From contig NZ_JBOHGA010000035.1 in NCBI RefSeq assembly GCF_050699915.1, positions 1 through 39,759 of the forward strand: a stretch of DNA of 39,759 bases, read 5' to 3'. The notes under the pieces were generated by a model. That model saw nothing but the letters and a program-made list of their open reading frames with translations. It had not been told where the DNA came from and made no database searches. Of this stretch, positions 17,581-25,173 are shown piece by piece. Position 1 is the first letter of the stretch. Each line of letters starts with the position of its first letter. The position numbers were made by a program, and so were the translations under genes. Origin of the DNA: Actinophytocola sp050699915 (GTDB lineage Bacteria > Actinomycetota > Actinomycetes > Mycobacteriales > Pseudonocardiaceae).

Positions 17581-19605
17581 CTAGTTCTTCGGGCGCTTCT
17601 TCGGCATCAACGGCAACCGCCGCTCCGTCGCAGGCCCACTCTGTGGCTTCTCCTCGCCCGTGGCGTCGGCCTCGGTCGGTTCCGGGCTCGCCTCGGACTC
17701 CGGCGACGCGGCAGCCACCGGCTCGCTGTCGACCTCCGCCGTGGCGCTCTCCGCATCGACGCCTTCCGTGGCTTCAGCCGGAGTCGAGCCAGCCTCGGCC
17801 ACCAGCTCCCGGTCGTCCTCGGTGGCGCTGAGCTCACGGTCCTTCGCCGCGGCAGGCGCCGAGTCCGCTGTGGTGCTGAGTTCGCGATCCTTCGCCGTGG
17901 CGGGCTCTCGATCGTCCTCGACCGCGGCGCTGAGCTCCCGGTCGTCCTTCGCCGCCCGGTCCGGAGGCAGCCCGATCGGCCGCACTCCGCCAACCGGCGC
18001 GTACACCCGCGGCCGCCGCGCGGTATTCGGCAGCGCCGCCACCAGCACCACGCCGACGAGCAACATCGCCGTGCCGGTCCAGAACATCGGGATCGTCTTG
18101 TACGCCATCGTCGTGTAGGCCAGGCCCGGCGGCGGCTTCATGCCCTGCGGCTCCGGCGTCGGCGGCGGCGACGGGTTGTCCGACGGCGGCGCGCACACGA
18201 CTCCGCCCGTCGGCGCGTACGCCCGCGCCACCTGCTCGCCGAGCGACACCTGCGCCAGCGCCGACGGCAGGTTCGGCAGGCCCAGCGCCGAGGTCGGCAG
18301 CACCTGCAGGTCGAGCATCCGCGCCGTCGCGCCGAGCTGGTAGCCCTTGAAAGGGTCGGTCATCTCCGCGCCGCGCTCGTCGAGCTGCGCCACGCCGATG
18401 CGGAGCACGCCCAGGTCGAGCTTGCGCAGGGCGTCCGTGAAGGGCCGGCCGTTCGCCAGCAGGTTGCCGATGATCGGCATGTCCTTCGCGCCCGCGACGT
18501 CCGGCAGCGGCAGCCCGATGGGCACGTCGAGCTTCGGGTTCGCCGCGTCGAGGCCGCCGAGCCGCTTGCCGCCCTGCCACACCTCGAGCACCGGCGCGGT
18601 GTACTCGACCGTCGAGGAGTCCGGGTCGCCCGTCGAGGTCACCTGCAGCGTCGGCTGGCTCACCACGCGGATCTCGATCGCGAACGGCGTGCCGGCGAGC
18701 AGGCGGAGCTTCGCCACCTGGAGCGTCGAGGTCGACTGGACTGCCTTGTTCTTCGAGCCCTCGATGTCGACCAGCCGGACCGTCGACCGTGCGGACAGCG
18801 TGTTCGGAAGGCTGAGCAGCGAGCCGGTGCCGTCCGCCTTGGGGTTCGAGTCGCCGGAGAGGACGCCGCCGAGCGTGCTCAGCGGGCCGGCGAGCTGCTT
18901 GAGCCCGTCGATGACGGCCTTGTCCTGCCGGGCGGTCAGCTTGGGCGAGTCGAGCACGCCGGACAGGTCGGCGACGTCGGGGAGCGTCGGGATGGCGTTG
19001 ACCGCCGAGAAGCTGCCGACCTCGGTGGACGCGTCGGAGATGGTGTCCACGCACGGGCCGAGCTGGTCGTCCCACTGCGCGTGGACCTGCCCGCTGAGCC
19101 CGCGAGCGGTGATCAGCGCGTCGAGTGGGGTCGACGGCAGCTCGAGCCCGCTGGTCGTGGGCTGCGGGTTGTTGGGCGGCGCGGTCTGCGCGAGCGCGCC
19201 CGGCGCCTGGGGGCTGGCGCCCTGGATGGCGACCCCGCCGGGCGCGGCCTCGGCGACGGCCCGCTCGAACGCGAGGAAGGACTCGGAGTTCGCCTGCGCC
19301 GTGGCGAGCCCGAAGCCCAACTCGGCCGCGGCCTGCTTGGGCAGCTTGTCCTCGGCTCCCGGCGCGATTGCGCGCGTGGGCGCGGAGTTGGGGAGGATCC
19401 GGATGATCCCGAGCCCGGTCCCGGAGTCCCCGACGGCGTGCGCCGTGGGCGCCGGCCCGACCGGCGCGGACATGGGCGGGGAGTTGGGGTCGTTCGGTGT
19501 CGGAACCGGCGTGGTCACCGGCTGCGCGACCGCCGGGGGCGCGGAAAGCGCAAGCACAACGGCCACCAGCGGCAACGCCGTGGTGACGGTCAAGCGTCCA
19601 CGCAT
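17581..19605 (-). CDS. Secreted, C-terminally anchored protein of unknown function with a DREL-repeat tail
   Basis: 674 residues from ATG at 19605, chosen because GAGGAGG lies 9 nt upstream; a GTG 27 bases earlier has no such site. Residues 1-28 are a signal peptide (MRGRLTVTTALPL... ending PAVAQ). The outer part, to about residue 500, has a Pro-rich start and a repetitive beta-like region with many Leu-Pro-Asp motifs and few Cys. A membrane segment (FWTGTAMLLVGVVLVAALP) follows, then a Pro/Arg linker and a cytoplasmic tail of ~125 residues with five DREL/DREP motifs and then a Glu/Ala/Ser-rich region ending in basic KKRPKN. Topology resembles surface proteins with an inner acidic tail. No domain is recognised. 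Confidence 0.8.
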   Translation of the reverse strand: MRGRLTVTTALPLVAVVLALSAPPAVAQPVTTPVPTPNDPNSPPMSAPVGPAPTAHAVGDSGTGLGIIRILPNSAPTRAIAPGAEDKLPKQAAAELGFGLATAQANSESFLAFERAVAEAAPGGVAIQGASPQAPGALAQTAPPNNPQPTTSGLELPSTPLDALITARGLSGQVHAQWDDQLGPCVDTISDASTEVGSFSAVNAIPTLPDVADLSGVLDSPKLTARQDKAVIDGLKQLAGPLSTLGGVLSGDSNPKADGTGSLLSLPNTLSARSTVRLVDIEGSKNKAVQSTSTLQVAKLRLLAGTPFAIEIRVVSQPTLQVTSTGDPDSSTVEYTAPVLEVWQGGKRLGGLDAANPKLDVPIGLPLPDVAGAKDMPIIGNLLANGRPFTDALRKLDLGVLRIGVAQLDERGAEMTDPFKGYQLGATARMLDLQVLPTSALGLPNLPSALAQVSLGEQVARAYAPTGGVVCAPPSDNPSPPPTPEPQGMKPPPGLAYTTMAYKTIPMFWTGTAMLLVGVVLVAALPNTARRPRVYAPVGGVRPIGLPPDRAAKDDRELSAAVEDDREPATAKDRELSTTADSAPAAAKDRELSATEDDRELVAEAGSTPAEATEGVDAESATAEVDSEPVAAASPESEASPEPTEADATGEEKPQSGPATERRLPLMPKKRPKN
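17797..17955 (-). repeat. DRELS-type short repeats in the cytoplasmic tail
   Basis: Five imperfect copies of (A/E)(K)DDREL(S/A/V) separated by 8-14 residues: KDDRELS, EDDREPA, AKDRELS, AKDRELS, EDDRELV. They stay in frame and alternate with Ala/Thr-rich spacers. Confidence 0.6.
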
Positions 19606-19715
19606 CGGCCGGCGCCTCCTCAATGCAGTCACGGTCCCCGACCTGTGTCCGACTCCCTAACGACGCCGGTGCCCTGCAGGTGACGGCCGGCCGCCAGCTA
19701 CACTTATCCCGCTTC

Positions 19716-19792
19716 GCCGCCTTAGCTCAGTCGGCCAGAGCGGCTCACTCGTAATGAGCAGGTCGTCGGTTCGATTCCGACAGGCGGCTCCA
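19716..19792 (+). tRNA. tRNA-Thr (anticodon CGT)
   Basis: The acceptor stem GCCGCCT (19716-19722) pairs perfectly with AGGCGGC (19782-19788); the discriminator is T at 19789 and CCA (19790-19792) is encoded. The anticodon stem GCTCA/TGAGC encloses CTCGTAA, so the anticodon is CGT (reads ACG). The T arm has GTTCGATTC. A hairpin 16 bases downstream should end transcription. Confidence 0.97.
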
Positions 19793-19807
19793 GGTCAGAA
19801 GCCTGAT

Positions 19808-19848
19808 GGCCCCAGATTCGCCCCATTCGTGGGACCGGATCTGGGGCC
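19808..19848 (+). terminator. Terminator of the tRNA gene
   Basis: GGCCCCAGAT (19808-19817) pairs perfectly with ATCTGGGGCC (19839-19848); an inner CCCA-TTCG-TGGG hairpin sits at the tip. AGAAGTGTCTTT follows. Confidence 0.7.
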
Positions 19849-19941
19849 AGAAGTGTCTTTGCGGCTGCCTTTGTGAGGACTTGCCGGGCCACCGGACACG
19901 GACAGCCCGGGCGGCCTCGCACAGCGAGCAGACTGGAGGCC

Positions 19942-21018
19942 ATGAACGAGAAGGCCATCCGGCGCTCCCTGGTGAGCCACGCCCCGTTGCGCCGCAAGCC
20001 CGCCAACATGCTGCGTCGGATGCTCGACTGGCTGCCCGAGGACACCGAGCTCTACGGCGACGACGCGCCCACCGCGCGGCTGGAGCACCGGCTCGCGGAG
20101 CTCCTCGGCAAGCCGCGCGCCCTCTTCTTCCCCAGCGGCACCATGGCCCAGCAGACCGTGCTGCGCATCCACGCCGAGCGCACCGGCCGCCGCGCGTTCG
20201 TCGCTCATCCGCTGAACCACCTGGACCTCTGGGAGGAGCGCGGGTACGCCGCCGTTCACGGGTTGCGCTTCGTCGCCGCCGGGGAGCGGCACTCGCTGCT
20301 CACCCTCGACGACCTGGAGGCGGTCGGCGAGCGGCCCGCCGCGCTGCTGATCGAGCTGCCGCAGCGCGAGCTCGGCGGTCTGCTGCCCACCTGGGACGAC
20401 CTCGTCGCGCAGGTCGGCTGGGCCCGCGCGCAGGGCGCCGCCGCGCATCTGGACGGCGCCCGCATCTGGGAGGCCCAGCCGTACTACGACCGCCCGCACG
20501 CCGAGATCGCCGGCCTGTTCGACACCGTCTACGTTTCGCTCTACAAAGGACTCGAAGGCATCCGCGGCGCCGTGCTGGCCGGCCCGGCGGACGTCATCGC
20601 CGAGGCGGAGACCTGGCGGCGCCGGCTCGGGGGCGCGATTCCGGACGCCTGGCCGCTCGCTGTCGCCGGGCTCATCGGCCTCGACACCATGGTGGACCGG
20701 CAGGCCGCCTTCCGCGACCACGCGGTCGCGGTCGCCGCGGCGCTCACAGCCGACGGCGTCGCCTCGGTTCGGCCGGACCCGCCGCTGACGCCGATGTTCC
20801 ACGTGCACCTGCCGGTCTCGCCGGCCGCCGCCGGCCAGGCGAGCGAGGACATGATCACCGAGCGCGGCGTGCAGCTGTTCCTCCGCGCGCAGACCGACCC
20901 GCTGCCCGACCGCTGCAAGTTCGAGGTCAGCATCGGCGAGAACGGCATGCACTTCACCCCGGACGAGGTCGCCGCGCTGGTCCGCGAGCTCGTCACCCGC
21001 GCCGAGAAGGATGGCTGA
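19942..21018 (+). CDS. Threonine aldolase (PLP-dependent, beta-eliminating lyase family)
   Basis: 358 residues. The enzyme cleaves threonine (or allo-threonine) to glycine and acetaldehyde. PLP-binding features: LFFPSGTMAQQ (residues 61-71), HLDGARIWEA (169-178, with D171 and R174), and the Schiff-base Lys202 in SLYKGLEG. Length is normal for the family. The start is the ATG at 19942; GGAGG at 19935 is only 2 nt away, too close for a good ribosome binding site, so the true signal is unclear; a CAGACT seven bases upstream suggests a leaderless message. Two bases separate its stop from the serine hydrolase, indicating an operon. glyA at 27756 acts on related metabolites. Confidence 0.9.
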   Translation: MNEKAIRRSLVSHAPLRRKPANMLRRMLDWLPEDTELYGDDAPTARLEHRLAELLGKPRALFFPSGTMAQQTVLRIHAERTGRRAFVAHPLNHLDLWEERGYAAVHGLRFVAAGERHSLLTLDDLEAVGERPAALLIELPQRELGGLLPTWDDLVAQVGWARAQGAAAHLDGARIWEAQPYYDRPHAEIAGLFDTVYVSLYKGLEGIRGAVLAGPADVIAEAETWRRRLGGAIPDAWPLAVAGLIGLDTMVDRQAAFRDHAVAVAAALTADGVASVRPDPPLTPMFHVHLPVSPAAAGQASEDMITERGVQLFLRAQTDPLPDRCKFEVSIGENGMHFTPDEVAALVRELVTRAEKDG

Positions 21019-21020
21019 CC

Positions 21021-22166
21021 ATGGTCGAGGTGAACGGCACGGTCGCGGCCGGGTTCGAGCGGGTGCGCGACGTGTTCGAGGCGAACTTCGCCCGGCACGG
21101 CGAGATCGGCGCGGCGTGCAGCGTGTGGGTCGGCGGGCGGGAGGTCGTCGACCTGGTCGGCGGGCTCGTCTCGCCCGCACGCGACGAGCCCTACACCCGC
21201 CGCACGCTGCAGATGGTGGCCTCCGCGACCAAGGGCGCGCTGGCCATCTGCGCGCTGCGCCTCGTCGAACGCGGCGAGCTCGACCTCGACGCGCCGGTCG
21301 CCGCCTACTGGCCGGAGTTCGCGGCCGCCGGCAAGGCGGCGGTGCCGGTGCGCTGGCTGCTCAGCCATCAGGTCGGTCTGCCGTTCGTCGACCCGGTCAT
21401 CCCCATGGTCGACGCCTACCGGTGGACGCCGATGGTCGACGCCCTCGCCGCGCAGGCGCCGGTGTGGGAGCCGGGCACCGCGCACGGCTACCACGCGATG
21501 ACCTACGGCTGGCTGGTCGGCGAGGTGCTGTCCCGGATCACCGGGCTGACGCCGGGGGAGCTGCTGGCCAAGGAGATCGCCGGGCCGCTCGGCATCGACT
21601 TCCACGTCGGCCTGCCGGAGTCCGAAATGGACCGCGTGGCGCCGCTCGTGCTCGCGCCGCCGCCCGCGCCGGGCGCCCCGCCGGACCCGCTGACCGCGCT
21701 GATGCTCGACCCGAACCAGTTGGCGCACAAGGCTTTCTTCGTCCCGAACCAGGTCTTCGCGGTGATGAACGACCGTGCTGCCTGGGCCGCGCAAATGCCC
21801 GCCGCGAACGGTATGGGCACCGCCCGCGCACTGTCCACCATGTACGCGGCGTGCCTCGGCGAGATCGACGGTGTGCGGCTGCTGGCGCCGGAGACGCTGG
21901 CCGCCGCGACCACGCCGCAGGCCGAGGGCACCGATCGGGTGCTGGGCATCGAGAGCCGGTTCGGCCTCGGCTTCCAGCTGAGCTACCCGCTGCGCCCGAT
22001 GGCCGGGCCCGGGTCGTTCGGGCACTACGGGCTCGGCGGCTCGGTCGGCTTCGCGCACCCGGAGCGCGGCGTGGCGTTCGGCTACGTCGTCAACCAGATG
22101 CTGCCCGGCGGAATGGTCGACCCGCGCTCGTCCGCGCTGGTCGAGGCGGTGTTCGCGGCGGCCTGA
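21021..22166 (+). CDS. Serine hydrolase of the beta-lactamase/EstB esterase family
   Basis: 381 residues; GAAGGAT (21006-21012) within the upstream gene lies 8 nt before ATG. The catalytic S68-x-x-K71 (SATK) and the Tyr157 motif YHA are those of EstB-like class C relatives; HYGLGGSVGF near residue 338 occupies the place of the third motif. No signal peptide is present, so it is likely cytoplasmic, as for EstB-type esterases rather than secreted beta-lactamases. Substrate unknown. The gene is translationally linked to threonine aldolase, but the functional link is not obvious. Confidence 0.88.
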   Translation: MVEVNGTVAAGFERVRDVFEANFARHGEIGAACSVWVGGREVVDLVGGLVSPARDEPYTRRTLQMVASATKGALAICALRLVERGELDLDAPVAAYWPEFAAAGKAAVPVRWLLSHQVGLPFVDPVIPMVDAYRWTPMVDALAAQAPVWEPGTAHGYHAMTYGWLVGEVLSRITGLTPGELLAKEIAGPLGIDFHVGLPESEMDRVAPLVLAPPPAPGAPPDPLTALMLDPNQLAHKAFFVPNQVFAVMNDRAAWAAQMPAANGMGTARALSTMYAACLGEIDGVRLLAPETLAAATTPQAEGTDRVLGIESRFGLGFQLSYPLRPMAGPGSFGHYGLGGSVGFAHPERGVAFGYVVNQMLPGGMVDPRSSALVEAVFAAA

Positions 22167-22168
22167 CC

Positions 22169-22180
22169 TACGGTGTGGGC
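22169..22180 (+). promoter_or_regulatory. Leaderless promoter
   Basis: TACGGT, 6 bases, then ATG at 22181, with only 14 bases after the preceding stop. Confidence 0.5.
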
Positions 22181-22702
22181 ATGCCGCTGTTCGCCTTCGA
22201 GGGCAAGAGCCCGAAGATCCACCCGGACGCCTGGATCGCGCCGACCGCCACGCTGGTCGGCGACGTGCTCGTCGAGGCGGGCGCCTCGGTCTGGTACGGC
22301 GTGGTGCTCCGAGCCGACTTCGGCGCGATCGTGATCCGCGCCGGCGCGAACGTGCAGGACAACTCGGTGATCCACGTGGGGGAGGGGACCTGCGAGGTCG
22401 GCCCGGGTGCGACCGTCGGACACCTGTGCATGATCCACCACTGCACGATCGGCGCGGCGGCCCTGATCGGCAACGGCGCCACCGTGCTCGACGGCGCGGT
22501 GATCGGCGACCGCGCGATGGTGGCGGCCGGCTCGACCGTCACACCCGGCTGGTCGGTCCCCGCGGAGACCGTGGCCTACGGCTCGCCGGCGAAGAAGTTC
22601 GTCCCGCTGTCCGGCGACGCCAAGCTGTGGGTGGACGGCAACCCGTCGATCTACCAGGACCTGGCGCGCCGCCACCGCGACGGCATCAAGCCGGTGACGT
22701 GA
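22181..22702 (+). CDS. Gamma-carbonic anhydrase-like left-handed beta-helix protein
   Basis: 173 residues. Hexapeptide-repeat pattern throughout, with His65 (DNSVIH), His81 and His86 (GHLCMIH) in the positions of the zinc ligands of the gamma class (CamH/YrdA/PaaY type). The Arg and Asp of VVLRADFGAI match the active-site neighbourhood. Members form trimers in the cytoplasm; true carbonic anhydrase activity is not established for most short members. The last 17 bases overlap the convergent GNAT gene. Confidence 0.92.
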   Translation: MPLFAFEGKSPKIHPDAWIAPTATLVGDVLVEAGASVWYGVVLRADFGAIVIRAGANVQDNSVIHVGEGTCEVGPGATVGHLCMIHHCTIGAAALIGNGATVLDGAVIGDRAMVAAGSTVTPGWSVPAETVAYGSPAKKFVPLSGDAKLWVDGNPSIYQDLARRHRDGIKPVT

Positions 22703-23465
22703 ACGGGATCGTCGTGCTGAGACGGGTGAAGCCGAGCTTCTCGAGGATCGGGCGGCTCGCCGGCATGGCGTCGGTGCGCAGGTAGGTGAAGCCGCGCTCG
22801 GCGGCCAGCCGGGCGCGGTGGGCGACCATCGCGCGGTAGATGCCGCGCCGGCGCCATCCCGGCAGCGTGCCGCCGCCCCACAGGCTCGCGAAGTCGGTGC
22901 CCGAGTGGAACTCGATCCGCGACGCGCTGACGGGCTGCTCGCCGGCCGTCGCCACGACCATGGCCAGCGCGTTCGGGTCCGAGCGCAGTCGCTCGCGCAG
23001 GTCGGCGACCATCGGGCGATGGTCACCGCCGAACACCTCGTCGTGCACGACCAGGGCGTGCTCCAGGCCGGTTTCGTCGGTGACGGTGCGCAGCTCGATG
23101 CCCTCGGGTGCCGGCAGGTCGGCGGGGACGGACGCGGTGTCGGCGACCATGAGGGCCTCCGCCACCTCGGGCTCGAGCCCCGCCGCGCGCAGCCGATCGG
23201 GCAGATCGTCCGGTTTGTCGTGGGCGTAGAACTTCCACTCGAAGGAGCGCCCCCGGCTCGCGAAGTAGGCGACCTGCTCGGCGATGGCCGCGTCGGCGGT
23301 CGTCTCGTCGAGGTCGGACCAGTCCACGCCGTTCCACCCGCGCGGCGACGGGCTGACACAGCGGATCACGTGTCCGGCTCGCTCGAACCAGCCGCCGCCG
23401 AGGCTCGGCCGGACCGAGTTGCGTAGCTGCTCGTCGAACGCCGCCAGCACGGCCTCCCGATCCAT
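22686..23465 (-). CDS. GNAT-family N-acetyltransferase
   Basis: 259 residues from ATG at 23465, chosen because the coding region upstream of it does not resemble the family; TGGACT six bases before ATG may be a leaderless -10. The N-terminal half (to about residue 130) is a degenerate GNAT-like region; the C-terminal half has the acetyl-CoA motif LWGGGTLPGWRRRGIYRAMV (Q/R-x-x-G-x-G/A pattern as RRRGIY) and a typical end (ILEKLGFTRL). Substrate unknown. It converges on the gamma-carbonic anhydrase gene with a 17-base overlap. Confidence 0.85.
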   Translation of the reverse strand: MDREAVLAAFDEQLRNSVRPSLGGGWFERAGHVIRCVSPSPRGWNGVDWSDLDETTADAAIAEQVAYFASRGRSFEWKFYAHDKPDDLPDRLRAAGLEPEVAEALMVADTASVPADLPAPEGIELRTVTDETGLEHALVVHDEVFGGDHRPMVADLRERLRSDPNALAMVVATAGEQPVSASRIEFHSGTDFASLWGGGTLPGWRRRGIYRAMVAHRARLAAERGFTYLRTDAMPASRPILEKLGFTRLSTTIPFTSPA

Positions 23466-23496
23466 GGCGCCAGTCCAGCACACCCGGGCAAGCGGA

Positions 23497-23692
23497 TTAC
23501 CGGCGGGCGGCCACGAGCACGTGCGCGGTGGCCCCGAGCGTCGACGGCTCGCATTCGGTGCGCGCGTGAGTTCCAGCACCAGCCCGACCGTCCGGATCGG
23601 ACAGTCGGGCCGCGAGGCTGGGCGCCGAGCGCGCCGCCGACGTCCAGTACGGCCGCGGGCTGGCCGCTCGCGAAATCGCGCTTGAGTTTCAC
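23497..23692 (-). pseudogene. Possible remnant of a methyltransferase-like gene
   Basis: A minus frame from 23692 begins MKLKRDFASGQPAAVLDVGG, reminiscent of a methyltransferase motif I, while a different frame ends at 23497 with GATAHVLVAARR and a stop. Neither forms a full domain, and one frameshift would be needed to join them. Composition is coding-like, but evidence is weak. Confidence 0.25.
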
Positions 23693-23706
23693 GTTACGTC
23701 AATTCC

Positions 23707-23719
23707 TAGCCTCGGCTGC
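23707..23719 (+). promoter_or_regulatory. Leaderless promoter of the L11 paralogue
   Basis: TAGCCT (23707-23712) is followed by 7 bases and ATG at 23720. TTGAGT lies about 19 bases before it as a possible -35. The AT-richer stretch CACGTTACGTCAATTC between them stands out in this GC-rich window. Confidence 0.55.
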
Positions 23720-24142
23720 ATGCCACCGAAGAAGCAGACGTTCCGGGTCACGATCGAGATGCCCGCCGGTGACGCGCCGATGATGGACCTGGGCAAGATG
23801 CTCGGCCAGAGCGGCGTGAACCTGGTCGAGGTCAAGCGTGCCTACGACACGGCGACCGCCGGGCAGCGGGGCGACACCGTGCCCGCGGTGATCACCGTGT
23901 TAGAGGACCGCACGTTCGAGCTGCGCCTGAAGACCCCGCCGACCTCGTCCCTCATCAGAAAGGCGTTGGGCGGCAAGGGATCGTCGACGCCCGGCCACAA
24001 CGGCGCCGGCAGCCTCACCCGCGACCAGCTGCGCGCGGTGGCCGAGCGCAAGCTGCCCGACCTCAACACGACCGACGTCGACGCGGCGATGCGCATCGTC
24101 GCCGGCACGGCACGCTCGATGGGAGTGTCCATAACGGAATGA
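23720..24142 (+). CDS. Divergent paralogue of ribosomal protein L11 (uL11 family)
   Basis: 140 residues. The C-terminal rRNA-binding half is L11-like (LTRDQLRAVAERKLPDLN, then DAAMRIVAGTARSMGV), and GQSGVNLVEVKRAYDTAT plus QRGDTVPAVITVLEDRTF match the N-terminal half. The usual PAPPVGPALGQ element is replaced by DAPMMDLGKMLGQ, removing the prolines that line the thiostrepton-binding cleft. It is not in an rplK-rplA locus; it is leaderless and followed by a zinc-finger gene with ATGA overlap. It could be an alternative ribosomal protein, an antibiotic-tolerant version, or a decoy with a new role. The housekeeping rplK is presumed elsewhere. Confidence 0.88.
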   Translation: MPPKKQTFRVTIEMPAGDAPMMDLGKMLGQSGVNLVEVKRAYDTATAGQRGDTVPAVITVLEDRTFELRLKTPPTSSLIRKALGGKGSSTPGHNGAGSLTRDQLRAVAERKLPDLNTTDVDAAMRIVAGTARSMGVSITE

Positions 24143-24528
24143 GACCCGCCGCGGTGCCACCCTTTCGCACCCTCGACCCGGCCCTCGCCGCGACCGAGCG
24201 CCAGCTGACGTCCGGGCTGTCCACAGTGGTCGCCGCCTTGCCCGACGAGCCGACCGCCGCGGCGCGGCTGAACGCGCTGCTCGCCGGGCTGGGCGTGAGC
24301 CCGCGCCTGGCCGCGGTGGGCGACGGCTGGCGGGTGGTGCACGTGACCGCGTCGGATCGGACGGACGAGCTGGCCACCGCGGCCGCCGGCCTCGTGGCGC
24401 TGGTCGCGGTGGCCGGCTGGTCGCGCGTCAAGCGCTGCGAGACGTGTGCGGAGCCTTTCCTGGACCGCACGAACGGCCGAACCCGCCGCTGGTGCGGGCG
24501 TCACCGTTCGAACCACCGGCGAGCCTGA
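24139..24528 (+). CDS. Short CGNR-type zinc-finger protein
   Basis: 129 residues; ATG overlaps the L11 paralogue stop. The C-terminus contains RVKRCETCAEPFLDRTNG and RRWCGRH, matching the CGNR zinc-finger family; candidate ligands are C100, C103, C119 and H122, so the fourth Cys of the usual CGNR motif is replaced. The N-terminal domain is about 60 residues shorter than in typical members (180-200 residues). CGNR proteins are thought to be nucleic-acid-binding stress regulators. Coupling with an L11-like protein suggests that both act together, perhaps on RNA or on ribosomes; this is inference. Confidence 0.82.
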   Translation: MRPAAVPPFRTLDPALAATERQLTSGLSTVVAALPDEPTAAARLNALLAGLGVSPRLAAVGDGWRVVHVTASDRTDELATAAAGLVALVAVAGWSRVKRCETCAEPFLDRTNGRTRRWCGRHRSNHRRA

Positions 24529-24535
24529 ATCCCGA

Positions 24536-24541
24536 TACACT
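24536..24541 (+). promoter_or_regulatory. Candidate -10 region of the lipoprotein gene
   Basis: TACACT; transcription from about 24548 gives a leader of roughly 29 nt with GGGGGA before ATG 24577. Confidence 0.45.
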
Positions 24542-24576
24542 TCAACCCGCGGCTCGATGAAACCTGGGGGATTCGA

Positions 24577-25167
24577 ATGGCTTCTCGGCACCGCGCCGCG
24601 GCGGCTTCCGCGGCGATAGTGCTCGCTTTCTCCCTCGTCGCATGCGACGGCGGGGAGGGTGCCGACCCGGCGCCCACGAGCGCGACGGTGAGCTTCCCCG
24701 ACGATCCGGACAAGGCGCCTGCCGTGCCCAACCCGATCACTCCCAAGGCGTTCATCGAGAAGCCCTGCACCAGCCTCACGGCCGAGCAGCGGCGGAAGTT
24801 CGAACTGGACAGTGGCGAGCCCGAGGTGTCGGACGTGAGCGGTTCGGAATGCCGCTACCGCAGGGCCGACCGCCTGGTCAGCGTGCGCTACGCCACCGAC
24901 TGGGCGGGCCTCCAAGATCTGTACCGGACCCGGTCGGTAAGTACACGATGGGAACCGCAGGTCTTGGACGGCTTCCCCGCCGTCTCGACGTACCTGTCCA
25001 ACAAGAGCGACGTTCCCCCCGGCCCGCCGTCCTGCTACTACGCGGTCGGGCTGAACGACTTGCTGTTTTTCTCCGTGGTCTCGCAGGACACCGACGGCAG
25101 CTCGGAATGCGGACTGGCCAAGAGAATCGCCGCCGATGTGCTGTCGACCATCACCGACGACCGGTGA
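24577..25167 (+). CDS. DUF3558-type lipoprotein
   Basis: 196 residues; GGGGGA precedes ATG by 6 bases. Signal peptide with lipobox L20-V-A-C23, so Cys23 would be lipidated and the mature protein anchored outside the membrane. The pattern PNPITPKAFIEKPCTSLTAEQ, then SECRYRR, PSCYYAVGL and SSECGLAKRIAADVLSTI, with four Cys in the mature part, fits the DUF3558 family, common in Pseudonocardiaceae next to genes for type VII secretion substrates. Function unknown. It converges on a two-gene minus-strand unit of that type; their stops are 6 bases apart. Confidence 0.85.
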   Translation: MASRHRAAAASAAIVLAFSLVACDGGEGADPAPTSATVSFPDDPDKAPAVPNPITPKAFIEKPCTSLTAEQRRKFELDSGEPEVSDVSGSECRYRRADRLVSVRYATDWAGLQDLYRTRSVSTRWEPQVLDGFPAVSTYLSNKSDVPPGPPSCYYAVGLNDLLFFSVVSQDTDGSSECGLAKRIAADVLSTITDDR

Positions 25168-25173
25168 GTTCTC

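Noticed and set aside
19716..19941. tRNA as an integration site for a mobile element
   Set aside because: No integrase gene and no second copy of the tRNA 3' end were seen in the window; genes on both sides look like ordinary chromosome.
19722..20045. Minus-strand frame with EPPVGIEPTTCSLR at its end
   Set aside because: This is the well-known spurious translation of the antisense strand of a tRNA gene; the tRNA-Thr at 19716-19792 explains it.
24217..24230. TGTCCACA inside the zinc-finger gene as a DnaA box
   Set aside because: Single copy within a coding region, without the paired site, the 38-nt spacing or a -10 element; also seen singly at 29817 inside a coding region.
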